Positions 12,701 through 26,200 of a stretch of DNA of 64,000 nt are shown here, in pieces. Numbering within the stretch: position 1 is the stretch's first letter; each line of letters opens with the position of its first letter. Both the position numbers and the translations under genes were made by a program. Source of the DNA: Hofstenia miamia (Eukaryota; Xenacoelomorpha; Acoela; Hofsteniidae); contig CABFPE010000251.1 in assembly GCA_900660155.1 (NCBI GenBank), positions 185,862-249,861 of the forward strand. The letters are read 5' to 3'. The notes below the pieces were generated by a model. That model made no database searches, was not told the DNA's origin, and worked only from the letters and a program-made list of their open reading frames with translations.

Positions 12701-15700
12701 TGAAGGTGTTAACCGCAGTTACAAGGGGAAAATAGTCAGCGCAGTTAAGAAGTAGAATTTATTATAAATCTAAGAACAAAACCCTTAGATAAATGGGAAC
12801 TAAAAAGTTTCATGCATTAAACAGCAGTCGATTTGGGAATGCTCTTTTAAACGATTCTGTCCTTATCTTAGGTAGATAATAGACAGATTTTTCGGCCCTT
12901 GCACGTCGGCTGTTCGGCTCTCTTCGGGGTGGCAACAAGTGTAAAAGAAGATGATCGACATTAGAGATCACTTGGCTGAGGACCCTTTGGTCAGATTCTG
13001 CAATTGTCTCCTCCAGACAGCCAATTTTTCTAATATCCATTTTTTCAGCTCGTTTGAAAAATCGTACCATGCCTTTGCTTCATTGTTGTTGAAATTCCCA
13101 TACCCAGACATGCAGTATCTTACTTTACTCATATATCAACAAATCGAAAAGCAATTTAACACCATCAACACCGAGTTTTGAGTGCTTGAGTTGGTCAATC
13201 AGGTATAGGCGCTTCGAGCATCTGCTAATCAGCGTAATAATATGATTTCGAGGACGAAGTTTGTTCTGGAAAGTAACACCAAGTATAGTTGAGGTACAAA
13301 CTTGCTCAATGCTAGAGATTGGAGCAGGAGGGTCTTTAATAGAAGCCAAACTGCAAACAATCTCTTTTGTCTTGAGATATTGAGAAGCATCTTGTTATTT
13401 GTACACCATTTCTGAATATTGGAAATTTCTATTTCAGAAAGGTCATTTTTATTTTTGAAGACAGGCACAGTTAATGTTGCATCATCTGCATATTTAAAAA
13501 TATTGTTGCAAGGATAAATGGTCTGTAAGTCATCAACAAAAAGAGAGAATAAGATGGGGCCTAACACTGTCCCTTGAGGTATGCCGCGATTAACTTCTGC
13601 ATAAGGGGTGCAATCATTGCTGGTAATAACACAGAGTTGTCTTTTATTAAAAAAGTCAACGAGACAGTTATAGACAAAATGAGGGAGATCAAGCCTATGA
13701 ATCTTTTCGAAAAGGAGATGGTGATTAACTAAGTCAAAAGCCTTACGAAAGTCAATTTGGAAGCATACAATTTTCACATGGAAAACCAATAAATTCATAC
13801 TTGGAGGAATACTGTGGTGAGAATACTGATGAAGCAGTAACAGAAATAACACGAGACTCTCCAAGTGAAAATGTAAATGAGTTCTTTAATGATGTTGCTG
13901 AAATGCCTGTACCATTTACCGATGGCTACACAAACAGATGTAAATGAAGGTGTTCAAACAATAATACCCACCAAATCCGTCGCCACCACGATCACACCAA
14001 ACCCATTTGGATGTTCACAATTTACACTTTCCTGGAATTCCTTAACGAGGGATTAGTTTGGTGTGTAGTGATCGAGGTTTAGGCAAGCAATATAGAAACT
14101 TAACAATAATGTTATGAGAAATGTTATGATAAACTAGCATTACACCCAAATTTTTACTTCAAACAAAATCATACCAAACATGTGTTCAGGAGGCCAATAT
14201 AGCAGAATTTGGTTGCAATAATCCTTGTGTTTGTGTAGTAATGCATTTTTAACTTTCCAGAGAATTAGTCATTCATTTGTGTTTGATTTTAATGTTAACA
14301 ATAAATACATATTATGTTAACATCATTAGACAACTATATTTCGTAAGAAAGGCTTGTAAAGGTATTGCAGCTACTAATAATTCATATTTATTCAATGAGA
14401 TATTAAGCCGCTTAACCACAATTGAACAGCTACATAACAGGAACTGTAAAAGAAAGCTATCTGTAACTAGAAATCATTTTCGCTATGTTTACATATGTAC
14501 TGGGAAGTATCAACATTGTTGTTTTAGCAGAAGCTTTGAATTAACGGGTACACTGAGTCGAATTCTATTAAAGGCCGGAAAAGTGCAAATATCAATATCA
14601 TATTTGTTTATGCCTGATTGGTAATTAGTTACTAGGAATTTTATAGAATTTTAAATTCACCCTCGCCAGCTGGCAAAAAATATCGGAATTCTCATGTATA
14701 ACGAATTATTGCAGTTGACAAAGTTCTTTGAAAACAATGCTAGATGCCGCCAGACTGATGAAAATATTGTCATTAATTACAATGAGATATGGATAAAAAG
14801 GGGACAAACATCTCTAGATGGGGTAGGATTCATAGTTTCAGCTCAACCTGGTAAAATCATTGATTATGATTTTGCATCAAAATATTGCACAAAATCTAAT
14901 GAACTACATGATTGTGATAAAATATATGATGGAATCAGATATTGCAATAAAACTATCCTCAAATTCAAAATAAAAATATGGTAACATATATGTAAACATC
15001 ATTTCAAATGGCGATAGCTCTGTGATGAAATTTGAAAAAGCAGTTCCCTATGGAAATTTTAATTCGGAAAATAATAAACTTGAATGTGAAACCCATGTAG
15101 CAATATATAATGGTCTTGACAACATTAGAAATAGCTCATGTCAGAGATGAATTGACAATGCCAGTTGTCCAGCATTCAACCGGATTTGAGAGCAGAGGAT
15201 TAGGTTAACATTATCAAAAAAAATTCAAAATGAGATTTTGGCAAGTCCATTACATTACACAGATCATTTAGATAAATCCATGTCGCATAAATATTGAAAT
15301 TAAAAATGATGTAAAGATTTGCAAAGTAATGAAAATAAATGCAAATATTTCCTTAAGCCAGATGGAACTCATCTTAAGAGGTTTTACACGAAACCGAAAT
15401 GAACCTTTTCACGGCAGGATATGAAATGTGTTTCAAAACAGGTTTTGTTGTATCAAACCTTCTTAGGTTTTATGCTGCATACAGCACAGCTACTTACAAT
15501 ATTGGCGTTGATGGAGACAAACACGTAATAGAGGAACACTCAATTGATCAAGCGATACTTTATGTGAACGCAGTTTAGTAAAAAATCATGGTCGCCTTAA
15601 TAATTCTATAACTACGAAAAGCAATTCTACAAAAAATGAAAATGTGACCATAGCAAATATGTATTTATCATAGTATCGATTACTCAATGGTAAAACTATA

Positions 15701-17234
15701 TTGTAAAAATTACACATTTACAGTGCAAACAATTTAAAAGAAATAGTTTATTGCTTTTTCCGTAATAAACCTTTATAGATAAAAATTTGATCTGCATAAA
15801 CACAAAACACATCCAAATGACACAAAATTTTATCAGTAAGTAAAGTTGTTTTCATTTTGCTATTTTTCAAATCAAATATTTTTCAGAAATTTTACTAGTA
15901 AATATATATTTTTTAATTGAAAAAGATGATAAAAATTCAAAAAATAATTATATTTCAAAAATCGTCAATAGAAAGGTCAAGTGTTGTTATTAGTTACATA
16001 TATCTAACACATACTTTGAACGAAAAAGTGATTTTATAGAAGTTTTAGTCATATTTTAAACATTTTTAATTTTTTTAAGAGCTATTGAAATTTTGATATT
16101 TTTGGCGAGTTTTGAAAATTTTGAGCAATTTATATTAAATAACTATAATGATAACTTTCGTTTAGCACATAAAATCGCAAAAATTAAGTTTAAACAAAAA
16201 TGGTTTTTAGTATGCTCCATCGTAATGTAACCACTGAAATGGACCTTACATCTTGCTTTGAAAGCAACAACTCTCATTTATACATCAATATTACATTCTT
16301 TGCATAAAAAGCATCAATGTGACACTACTTTCATGCGAATTACAGAAAAGTGGTTTGTCCTACAATAATTTCATAGTAGAAATTACCATTAGAATTAGTG
16401 ATGTGACGAAATCCGGTAAAATCGGCTATTACACAACCGGATCCGGGTATCCGGTAAAATATAATTTGTTTCCGGATTTTACCGGATAGCATATTCTGAG
16501 ATAAAACTTGATTTAAAAATCGAATTTTTGAGGAAAAATCTATATTTTATCTCTGATATGGAAGTTGTCAGGCAAAAATACAAGTTCTTCTGATACATCA
16601 GGACGTATTCTATTTAATATGCGTAAAAATTTTTATTTATTTTCATCGGCAAGAGGTCGATATTAATTGAGGAATGAGGTTGTTCTTTAATAATTAGGGC
16701 AAACAAAGTCATAAAAGTCATATTTTTTTCTGTTGGTCTATTTTGCAGTCTGTTTAAAATTAGATGGTTTTCAGACCTAAAGTGCAGTTTAAAAGGAAGC
16801 TATAAAGTCATAAAATGACATATTTTTGTATTTTGAAAATAATGTAATATTTGTAGTGTGCGACATATCTTGTCATAGTTTCATTAAAATTAAGAAAAAA
16901 ACTTAAAAATTNTGATTACAATTCAACAACATACCCTAATTTTAAAGCTCCAAATTTTCATAGTAAACGCGCCTTAGTTATAAGGCAAACAAAATGGAAG
17001 AAAAAAAAAGCAAAATTATTTTATTAATAAATCAATCCGTCTTTTGAATGAATTGCCTACAGAAATTGAGAAAGCCAAGTCTTTAAAATCCTTTAAAACT
17101 AAAACAACACAATTATATAAGTCGCCTAGGCCTGAATTGTTCGAATATAAGTGGTGAGGTTTCAAATTTATCAACGCTGACTATAATTGAAATGCGGTGA
17201 TTTAAGTGTAATTTAAAATTGTCTTATAAATTCT

Positions 17235-17273
<39 letters not shown>

Positions 17274-20200
17274 TTCAATTTCAATGAATGTACTTCATGG
17301 CCTAACTCCAGATAATTTTAATTGCTAGCTAATTGTTTACCTAGTCTGACCCGACCCACTAGCCGACGCGTTTATAGAACTGGCCACGTGTATGCTGGCA
17401 ACTGGAACTACATGTATGTACATTATTTCATGAATTTTGCAAGGCACACTAACATATTGGTTGACAATCGAATTGCTTTAATTAAGGCTGCTATCATAAA
17501 ATATCAAAGTTGTTCAATGTTTAAACGAGTTGAAATTCCACCAGATATTGTTATTACCCTGGATCTTGGAAATGATACCTGTGAAATAAACTATATCAAG
17601 TTACAATTAGAAAATAACTATTTCAGTACTATAATACTATAGAACGGTAATGGACATTTAATCGGAATTGTATGGGAGACTATGAAAATGTCAAGCAACA
17701 TCGGCTGCACTGAGAGAGTTTCTCTATGTTGAGGAAACTCTTAGCCTAAGACAAAAATCTTAACCTCAATAATATATGGAAATTTATGTGTTATTATTAT
17801 AATTTAGTGAAATAGTTGCTTTAAAAATTGAATTATTATGTAAGACATTTTCTATTTGTTTTATACTTTGTTCTCAGTAATAGAAAAACGTTTTATATTG
17901 CTTAAATCACTTTGAAAAATGGATTTTCATAATTACGGCATATTTAACTAAATTCCTTCATATTTTTGTCATAAAAATAAGGTAATCTTTTGTTTTTTTA
18001 AAGTCATATTTCTTGTTTCACTACTAATAATATATTATCCGGTATCCGGCAGTCAAAATATCCGGTATATTTAATTCACTATCCGGATCTCATCCCTAAT
18101 TTAGAATAAAGCAACACACACCTACTGCAGTGATAATCATTTTGAATGTGAAACTGTGCGTACACACGACGTCTAACTATGGTTTTGTTTTATATGTGGT
18201 CAAACTACTTATATACCCGTATACATAATTTTACGGGCATATCGATAGACATATTTCAATAAAAATGATATCAAAAGGACCAATCAATTAACGTTTAAAT
18301 AACTGCATCCCCATATGAGGACAATAGTGTTACATGCTGTGCTTTTCAATTAACCAATAACGTTTTAAATATCATATTTAGCTTACTGTCTGTGTGTTTG
18401 TACATGCTTATTCCACTATTTGTTCTTGATTTTGATAAATAATTGATCATATTTTGTGAAAACATAATGGACAGACCAAAGCGAGCAGCTGCTCAAGGTA
18501 AGTTTTGAATAAATTTTTCCTATACATTTAAAAAAGGAAAAATGAATTATTAATTCGCATTAATTCGTGATGGCATATACAAACTTGTACACCAGGTCTT
18601 ACCAACGAAATAAAATTAAAAGATAATTTTTCGAGTACTTCTTTCAATGTTTAGATGATCATTTAACTCATTTATTCAATGAAACACTAAAACGAGCGTA
18701 TTTGCTAATTGCACGCACGGCGCCAGTTGGCCAACTATTGAAACCGCGAGCGGCAAAGTCTACTTAAGAAGGATTAACTGAAACCGCCGGTTGGAATGTA
18801 TTAGCTAATTCAAACTCGCGTAGCCGGTTGGCCAACTGCATTTGTTAATATACACTCGTACAAATAGTGCCCGCAGATTTCATTTGCTAATTCAACGCTA
18901 GTGGCCAACAGACGAGTAATATAGTCGTACTCAAACTTTTCGAATTGAATTCGAAATATTTAGGATTCAAGCTCTAATAATTTTTTGAAGAATAGGCCTA
19001 TTCCGACATCTTTTCAAATTTCGTAGTTTGTTTCGTCAAAATATATTTATTTGCAGTTGATAAAGCAAGTGAAATTTAAAATAATTTATATTTTTCAAGG
19101 GACTTTCATTCGAGTCTGAGTAAAAGTATTAATGATCAAGTTTTGCGAATTCATGCGATTTGGAGAAAATGATCATTATTGTAATACATCTTCTGAAAAT
19201 AATCGAAATGGAACTTGTAAAAGAATATTAATTGCATTTGTTAATTCCAACGCTTAAATTTTTTTAAATTTTTATTATAAACATTACTTCAAAATTTTAT
19301 GAAAGTAAACTATAAATATATAAAATATAATGCAATAATTCAGCTAGTGTACTTAATATACTGTTTTATTGGTTTTACAAAAATGTTAAATATCTGTTAC
19401 AAATTAAAAATACAGTCAAGCATACAAAGACACGTGAAATCTACAATTATAGTTTCGACTGAATCAGTTGGAATGGTTGGCGCGAGCGTCGTAAGCTAAT
19501 AGAATTTAAGAATGGTGAATTAACTAATACAGTCGGAATTATTCGGTCGCCGCTAGCGTGCAAATACGCCCAAATTAGCCCCTTTTAGCAAGAATTCTTC
19601 TTGAATATCTTGACGATTTTGACATTGAAAATTAAGAAGTTTACGATGTTTCTGAAAGTTGCAGTGAAATTTCTTGGAATGAAAGTGATGATGACAATAC
19701 TACAACATTCCTATATCAAAAAAATATGGAGCTTAACACCGAAAATCCAGAACTCGATTACTCAGTTTAAGATGGCTTTACTGAGCTTGACATTTTTAAG
19801 ATGTATTTTACTGATAGTGATTTTGAGAATTGGGCCTTCTTCACAAACAAAGCATTTGCTGAAAAGACTGGCACGTGAATAATTCTAACAGCGGCAATTT
19901 TGTGGAATGCTTCTTGTAGCAGGTATGCTAAATCGTCCGCAACTGAAGATGTATTGGTAAAGTGGTTTCAAATTTCATTATTGTGCGAGGAGATGACATA
20001 GGACATGTTTTTAAGATTCGTTATTTGCTGCATCTCAAAGATGCAAATAATCCTGTGGGAGGCACCAGTCTTTTTTTGGAAGATTCAGCTCCTGATAAAT
20101 TCTGTAATATCTGGCGTACAAAAGCTGCCTACTTCCAGGAATATTGATATCGACGAACAAACTGTTCCTTTTGTTGGAAGATGTACACAGCTAAGCAATA

Positions 20201-23200
20201 TATTAAAAACAATTGGGCATAACAAACTTTTAATGTCGGCAAATGTTGGGTTGATATTAGATTTTGTAAGGCGCTTATACTGGCATCATCTGCCTCTGGA
20301 AAGACCTCTCATAGTAAAGCAATATAACACCTTTATAGGTGGAGTAGATCGTCATGATCACGTTGTAGAAGTCGGATTGACAACAAAACTGTGAAATGGT
20401 TTTTTTGGCAAGTTTCAGTTTAAACTCGTGGCAAATGCAAACAATGAAATAATGAAAAAAAAGGAATGTAGTGTGATTTTCTTCAAAGACTGTCATATTC
20501 ATCCATGCACACAATGCACCAAAAATCGAAAGATCATCAACCCCAATAGCTACAAAAGTCCTAAAGAGAAAAATTTGTTGTTCAACAGCCCAGCGATGTC
20601 TCAAGATACGATAATAAAGTCGATCATGGTCACTTTGGCGCAATACAGGGTGTTCCCCGATGAGGTAAAAATACAAAAAATTATCCAAAGGGTTTTCTTA
20701 ACGGATTCTGAAGTTTTAAATTGTGAAAAATCCAATGGAAGCATTTTCAGAATCCGTCATTGAGGGCTTTTTGAGCTAACCGATATTTTTTATTTTTTGC
20801 AAAAAAGCAAAAAATGATAAATTTCAAATTGTGCAAACAATTATTCCAAGTGTTTTCTCAACGGATTTCAAAACATTAAGGGGCATTCGAGAAAATTCTG
20901 AGACGATATAAGACCTACGCATTTTTTGATAGATCAAAGTTCATTCCTACATCTGTGGCTACCGGAAAAGATGGAATATGCCATTGCACCATTTGTGCCA
21001 TTGCCGGTGGTGGTCTGAATATGCCACAATCTTTCAAAATCTTCCTGGTTCTCGTCCTCACTGTACTTCTCAGTGTCCTGCCAAAGAAGCAAAGTTGTGT
21101 ACTTTGTGTTACTTGGTTTTTTCACGTGGTAAAAGTCATATTTATTCTGAAAGCAATACAATGAGAAAGACGAGCACATTCTTTGGTGCAAATTTAACAG
21201 ATGATGCGGAAAAGTTGGCCTCTTTAATATCGCGGAAAACGTTAAATACAGACATGGAGTGCGAACGGAACTGAATACCCCAAAGAATACGACAATAACT
21301 ATTGAAGTGATTCCACGGTAATCAACTACAGAAAACACGACTAATATTCAAAGGAACATGAATCTAAGCACAAGGCAAACGAATTCTTTGTGCAGAGATT
21401 TGCGGAAATATGGAGGTGCTTCCATGAAGATTGAGCTAAACATCAGGGACAAAGCTGCATTATATAAGTCCAACACTATACGTTTATCATAAGCATAAAA
21501 CATACAAAATGGTTGAGAATTGGCATAGAATAATTTTCTAATAATTTCGATTTTTTATTCGCTAAAAATTTTTGCTAGAAATTTTAAAAGGGCCGTTAAC
21601 ATAAAAATCCCTTCCATTGGATTCCTAGCTTCATAAAACAGAAATCCGTTCAGAAAACACTTGGGAATTTTTTTTTTATTTCCACCTCATTGGGGACACC
21701 GTGAGTACATATTAAAATTGATTTTTGGGATTAGCATACAAAGAAAAAATGAACTAAGAAATATATGAATTTCACGCAGTTGAATATTTTGTAACTACAA
21801 ATGCATTGTATTAGTGGTGGGGTGGCTAGTTTCAAAATATATTTTTGATGTTCTAGAAATTTTGCTTTTGTTTAGCTGATTCACATAATTGAGACCTAGT
21901 GTCCACAATTGAATGTATGCTCCAAAACGTTGTGTGTATGGTTCGCTTTGCATATATGTAACATACAACTGTGCCGAAATAAGAAATATGTCATTTCATA
22001 AAAAACTTGGACCTGAAATAGTTATCCGATTAATCGCAATTAATCAGACAGATTAATGAGAACAAACATAATAACTGAGGAGATTACTTAAATTTTAAAT
22101 CCTAGCCCTAATTTTTATACACTATATTATTATGTGCACACCTTATGTGTATGTTTGAAAGTTCGAATTGAAGCATGTTTGTATTTTGGAAATTTCTTAG
22201 ATAAAGCATCACAAAAACATTAAAATCGCATATTTGCTCTATCACAAAGGAATTTGGACTATAATGGGCTAAGAAAACTGGTCCTATAAATATGAAGCAT
22301 ACAGCAATTTTATCATTTCGATTATCAAAGGAATAGGAAAAAATGAAGAGACAAAAATGTGTGAATATTTTTCACACACTTTCATAAATATAAAACTGTT
22401 TTACGAACATGAAAGTAGCCGGATTTTAGGCATTAACCCAAAAATGTAAAAGTACGGACTAAAAGATGTGTTAAAAGAAAACATCACACCAAATATAATG
22501 GAAAATTACAATCTGTTAGACACTTATAACAAGAGAGCATATACCTTCAAACAAACCTCAACTAAACAAAATTATCAAAAAATGTTAATCTTAATCGAAA
22601 AAAGTGCAACCCAAAAGCTTCAAATAGTAACGTCAATAGCATCTCAATGGGCTAAGAAGTCTATTTCATACAGATCACCCAAAGTCATCCACGGTTGTTT
22701 CTATTCTATCAGTTGCATCTTCAGGCTGAAAGTTGAGGAATATGTCCTGTAATACAACATCGCTGCCAGATGGCGTATCAATGCTCGCAGATGCAGTTTT
22801 AAATTGTATGCCTCAAATGGAACTGTTGAATGCGTTTCAGAATTCTATCGAAGCACATATTGTATGTATCTTTTCTGAGTCATTTTAAATCGTTAAATGT
22901 TGATTTATAATTTTAATGCTTTTATGTAGATATCATTTTACGATGATTAGTTTAGGAACTTATTACTTTAAAATGATACTTAGAGTGTTGCTGATAAATG
23001 TGTTCCGGAACACGATATTCATAAAGATGTTGAGTAGTATGGGATCGAGGCAGATGCTTCTGTACTTTCTTCCAATCTAAACAAATTATACTTTAAAATA
23101 AAAAATTATGCAAAGTCGTGTGCAAGTAAAATTCAGAACAAATATAATTCAAATGGATATTTGCAAACGCATTTAAATGATTCTTGTTTAATTAAAAAAT

Positions 23201-26200
23201 TCAATGCAGTGCACACAACAAAAATTCAAATAGTAGATGGATCCCACATTGAAGAATAACTAAAACTCACAATTTCCACGGTCGGCATCTTTGGGGTTTT
23301 TCTGATTCACGTAGAAGACATGAGGGACTGTAAGTTTAAAGGACTTCATCTCGCTGTTAATGACTACCCAGAGTTTGAACCTACCCACCATTGAAGTCTC
23401 GGCAATCTAAACCAATATTTAAAGTTATGCGCATTCAAGATAACAATAAAATCTACCTGCACTATCTGCCATAAGCTACAATAAATGGAAGCCTGCGCTT
23501 GTTTTATGTAACCAGTCAGATTGTTGGAAATTCTAGCAGGAGTGATCGATACTGACGGTGTGGACTGAGGATTTAGTCGACGGCGTTTAGCAAGTTCTTT
23601 CTTTTGATTCAATTGATAGCGCCATTTCTTTTTTAGAAATGCAACCCAATTTGCAATTTCTTCCTAAATGTATCAACGATTGAGACTTGTGGAATTCACT
23701 TATTAGAAACCGAATGTATTAACGTAACTTCAGAAAAACCAAAAATCCATGCATCCCAACACCGACAACAGACAAGGTTTAGGAAAAAAAATAAAAACTC
23801 ACTGGCGAAGCAATGGAGGTTACTAGTACAAGGCAATCACCATAAACTTGAGGGGTATGAGATGCAGGGAGTCTTGATCAATTCAATCAACAATGCAATA
23901 TTGCCAATATATAGCAATTAACTGTAAAACAAATGGTTTAGACAAACAAAATATTTTGCGTTTCGAAAGTTAATTATTGAAATAATTATGAATATAACCG
24001 GAACTTATAATTTTTTCATTGATTTGATATTTTAATTAATGCGCGGATACCATAACAATGTTTTCTTCGTTTCACCACTCTCTCTATTAGGTTATAAAGT
24101 TGCAATATGGTGATAACATCTTGCTCTCTGTTTTCAAAAAATTTAGAGTGTTTCTTCCATTCGATAAAATTAGAATCAAAATAGCCTTTAATGTAGGGCG
24201 ATGCGACCACCAGAAAGTTCGAGTCGAGTATCCAACCCGACTCCACTCGAAATTTATGCATTTACAGTTTTCGATTCGAGTCAACTCAAGTTGTGTTAAT
24301 TTGAAATTGAATCGTGCATTGCGTGTTTGCCTAACTGACAAAATTTATATAATTTTCTCATTGAAAAACCTTTCTACACAATTTTTTTCCATTGTGGTTG
24401 AGTTATATTGTCTATATTAACTCGCATCAAAGCGTTAGTTAATTGATACTACGTTGGTAGCCTCTTCTTGCTGAGTGTAAGACAAAGACTAAATGCCTTT
24501 AAATTTTTTAACATAAAAAATTTCACTTTCACGTTGGTAAAAAAACTTTTTTACATTTGTTCAAATGATAGTTGACAGGCTTAGTTTTCTTGGAATTACT
24601 AATTTTTAGCCAAACATAAAACGTAAATTTCCTAAAACAGTTGATCATTTACTAGTGAACTTTAAATTTATGGTATTGGTAGGCCAAGAAATTACAAGCC
24701 TGCAGAATCTTTCTAATTTATGATTCGAATTTTTTTGAAAAACACCTAACCAAAATTGTCTATGATAAAATACATGAAAACATAGCTAAGTTGAGACGAA
24801 TTCCCGCTTCAGAAGGAATATACACATTTAGGGAAGAAGCAATGAAATTGAAATAATCAAATGCATGAACTACTATCACCGATATGTCGAACGTAAAAGC
24901 AACTTTCAAAGATAACTTTTTAATTCTGTCGATAAGTCCTAGGAGATAAAGTGTGAAGAATTCAATGTGAAAACTAAAGAACTATACTTGTCTCNACGTA
25001 AAAGCAACTTTCAAAGATAACTTTTTAATTCTGTCGATTAGTCCTAGGAGATAAAGTGTGAAGAATTCAATGTGAAAACTAAAGAACTATACTTGTCTCG
25101 AGGACCGGAGTTGAAGTACTAGCATTGATAGAATATAGTATGACATAAAACATTATTATGAAAATAATATAGGAATATTCAAACAACATATCCATTTATG
25201 AAAGCATACAGGGTGGTTTTTTAATGAGAGTTTTGTGTCGATCTCATGGCAACATTTTTTTGGGGCTACACTCGTTAATGCTAAACCCGAACAATCTCTT
25301 CGCGTTTTCTGTCTTTTCATATTCTTCGATGAACTGCTTATTCCTGTGCTTAACTTTCTCAAAATGTGTTACGAATGGAGCTAATATCTTTTTACACGGA
25401 ATAAATACAATAAAAGATAAATTCAAATGAAATCATAATTAGGCAAGACCTATATTAATATATAGGCGTCCTTGCAACAAGGTAAAAAAAGTTTGAATTA
25501 TCAGGACAGAAACAATTTCAAAATAAGTAAATATATAAAAACTTATCAAAATATAGTGAATTATGGCAAAAAAAAAGCGTGGGATACAGGTTGCCATTGC
25601 GCAATTAAAAGAAAGGCAATGGCTTGAAAATACGCTTAAGAAATAAACTCGAATGGCTAATGGTGCCAATTGAAATTCAGGATGCTAGACTTCATTTTGA
25701 AAAACTTAGTTATGGTAAATCATTGATGCCACATAATCAGTAATAAAATGACATACAGAAAGTCAAGTAATCGAAAGTCGTAAAAATAATTCAAAAAAGC
25801 ACTAAATGTCAATTCTGATTATTTCCAATGATATGCAACACTCCATCTATAAAAATAATCTCGTATTGACACATTTGAAATTATTACTACAAATCTTTCT
25901 AAAACAAATTTACATCGTATGTTCTCTATAAATAATAGTTTCTCAATAATCATACAGTGGATCTTCATTAAGAGGATATATTTTTGGAGTTAACCATAGC
26001 TGTGAATGTTCCAGACTAATCAAACAGCAGAGAATAACAATAACTGTTATCTTTTTGTTTAACACAATGGGTCATAAGAATGTTGCATTACAATTTTATT
26101 TTTCATAAATAAATTCTTATATACAATATAAATACAATGATTTTGAAAATCTTTGGAAGTCGAATGTAGAGGTTAACTTAAAATTAGTCTCCCCAATGTT

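Larger units (their letters stand above)
16396..18098. mobile_element. hAT-like element with CCGGAT subterminal repeats, 1.7 kb
   Basis: The ends read TAGTGATGTGACGAAATCCGG and, reverse-complemented, TAGGGATGAGATCCGG. Flanks are ATTAGAAT (16388-16395) and ATTTAGAAT (18099-18107), an 8-bp duplication with one inserted T. Both termini are dense in CCGGAT/ATCCGG words. The middle holds a LINE 3' fragment, a TA microsatellite, an unknown 106-codon ORF (17322-17642) and an N at 16912. No hAT transposase recognised. Confidence 0.65.

Noticed and set aside
17322-17642. 106-codon plus ORF as a host gene
   Set aside because: Inside a hAT-like element, no recognisable domain, no supporting signals.
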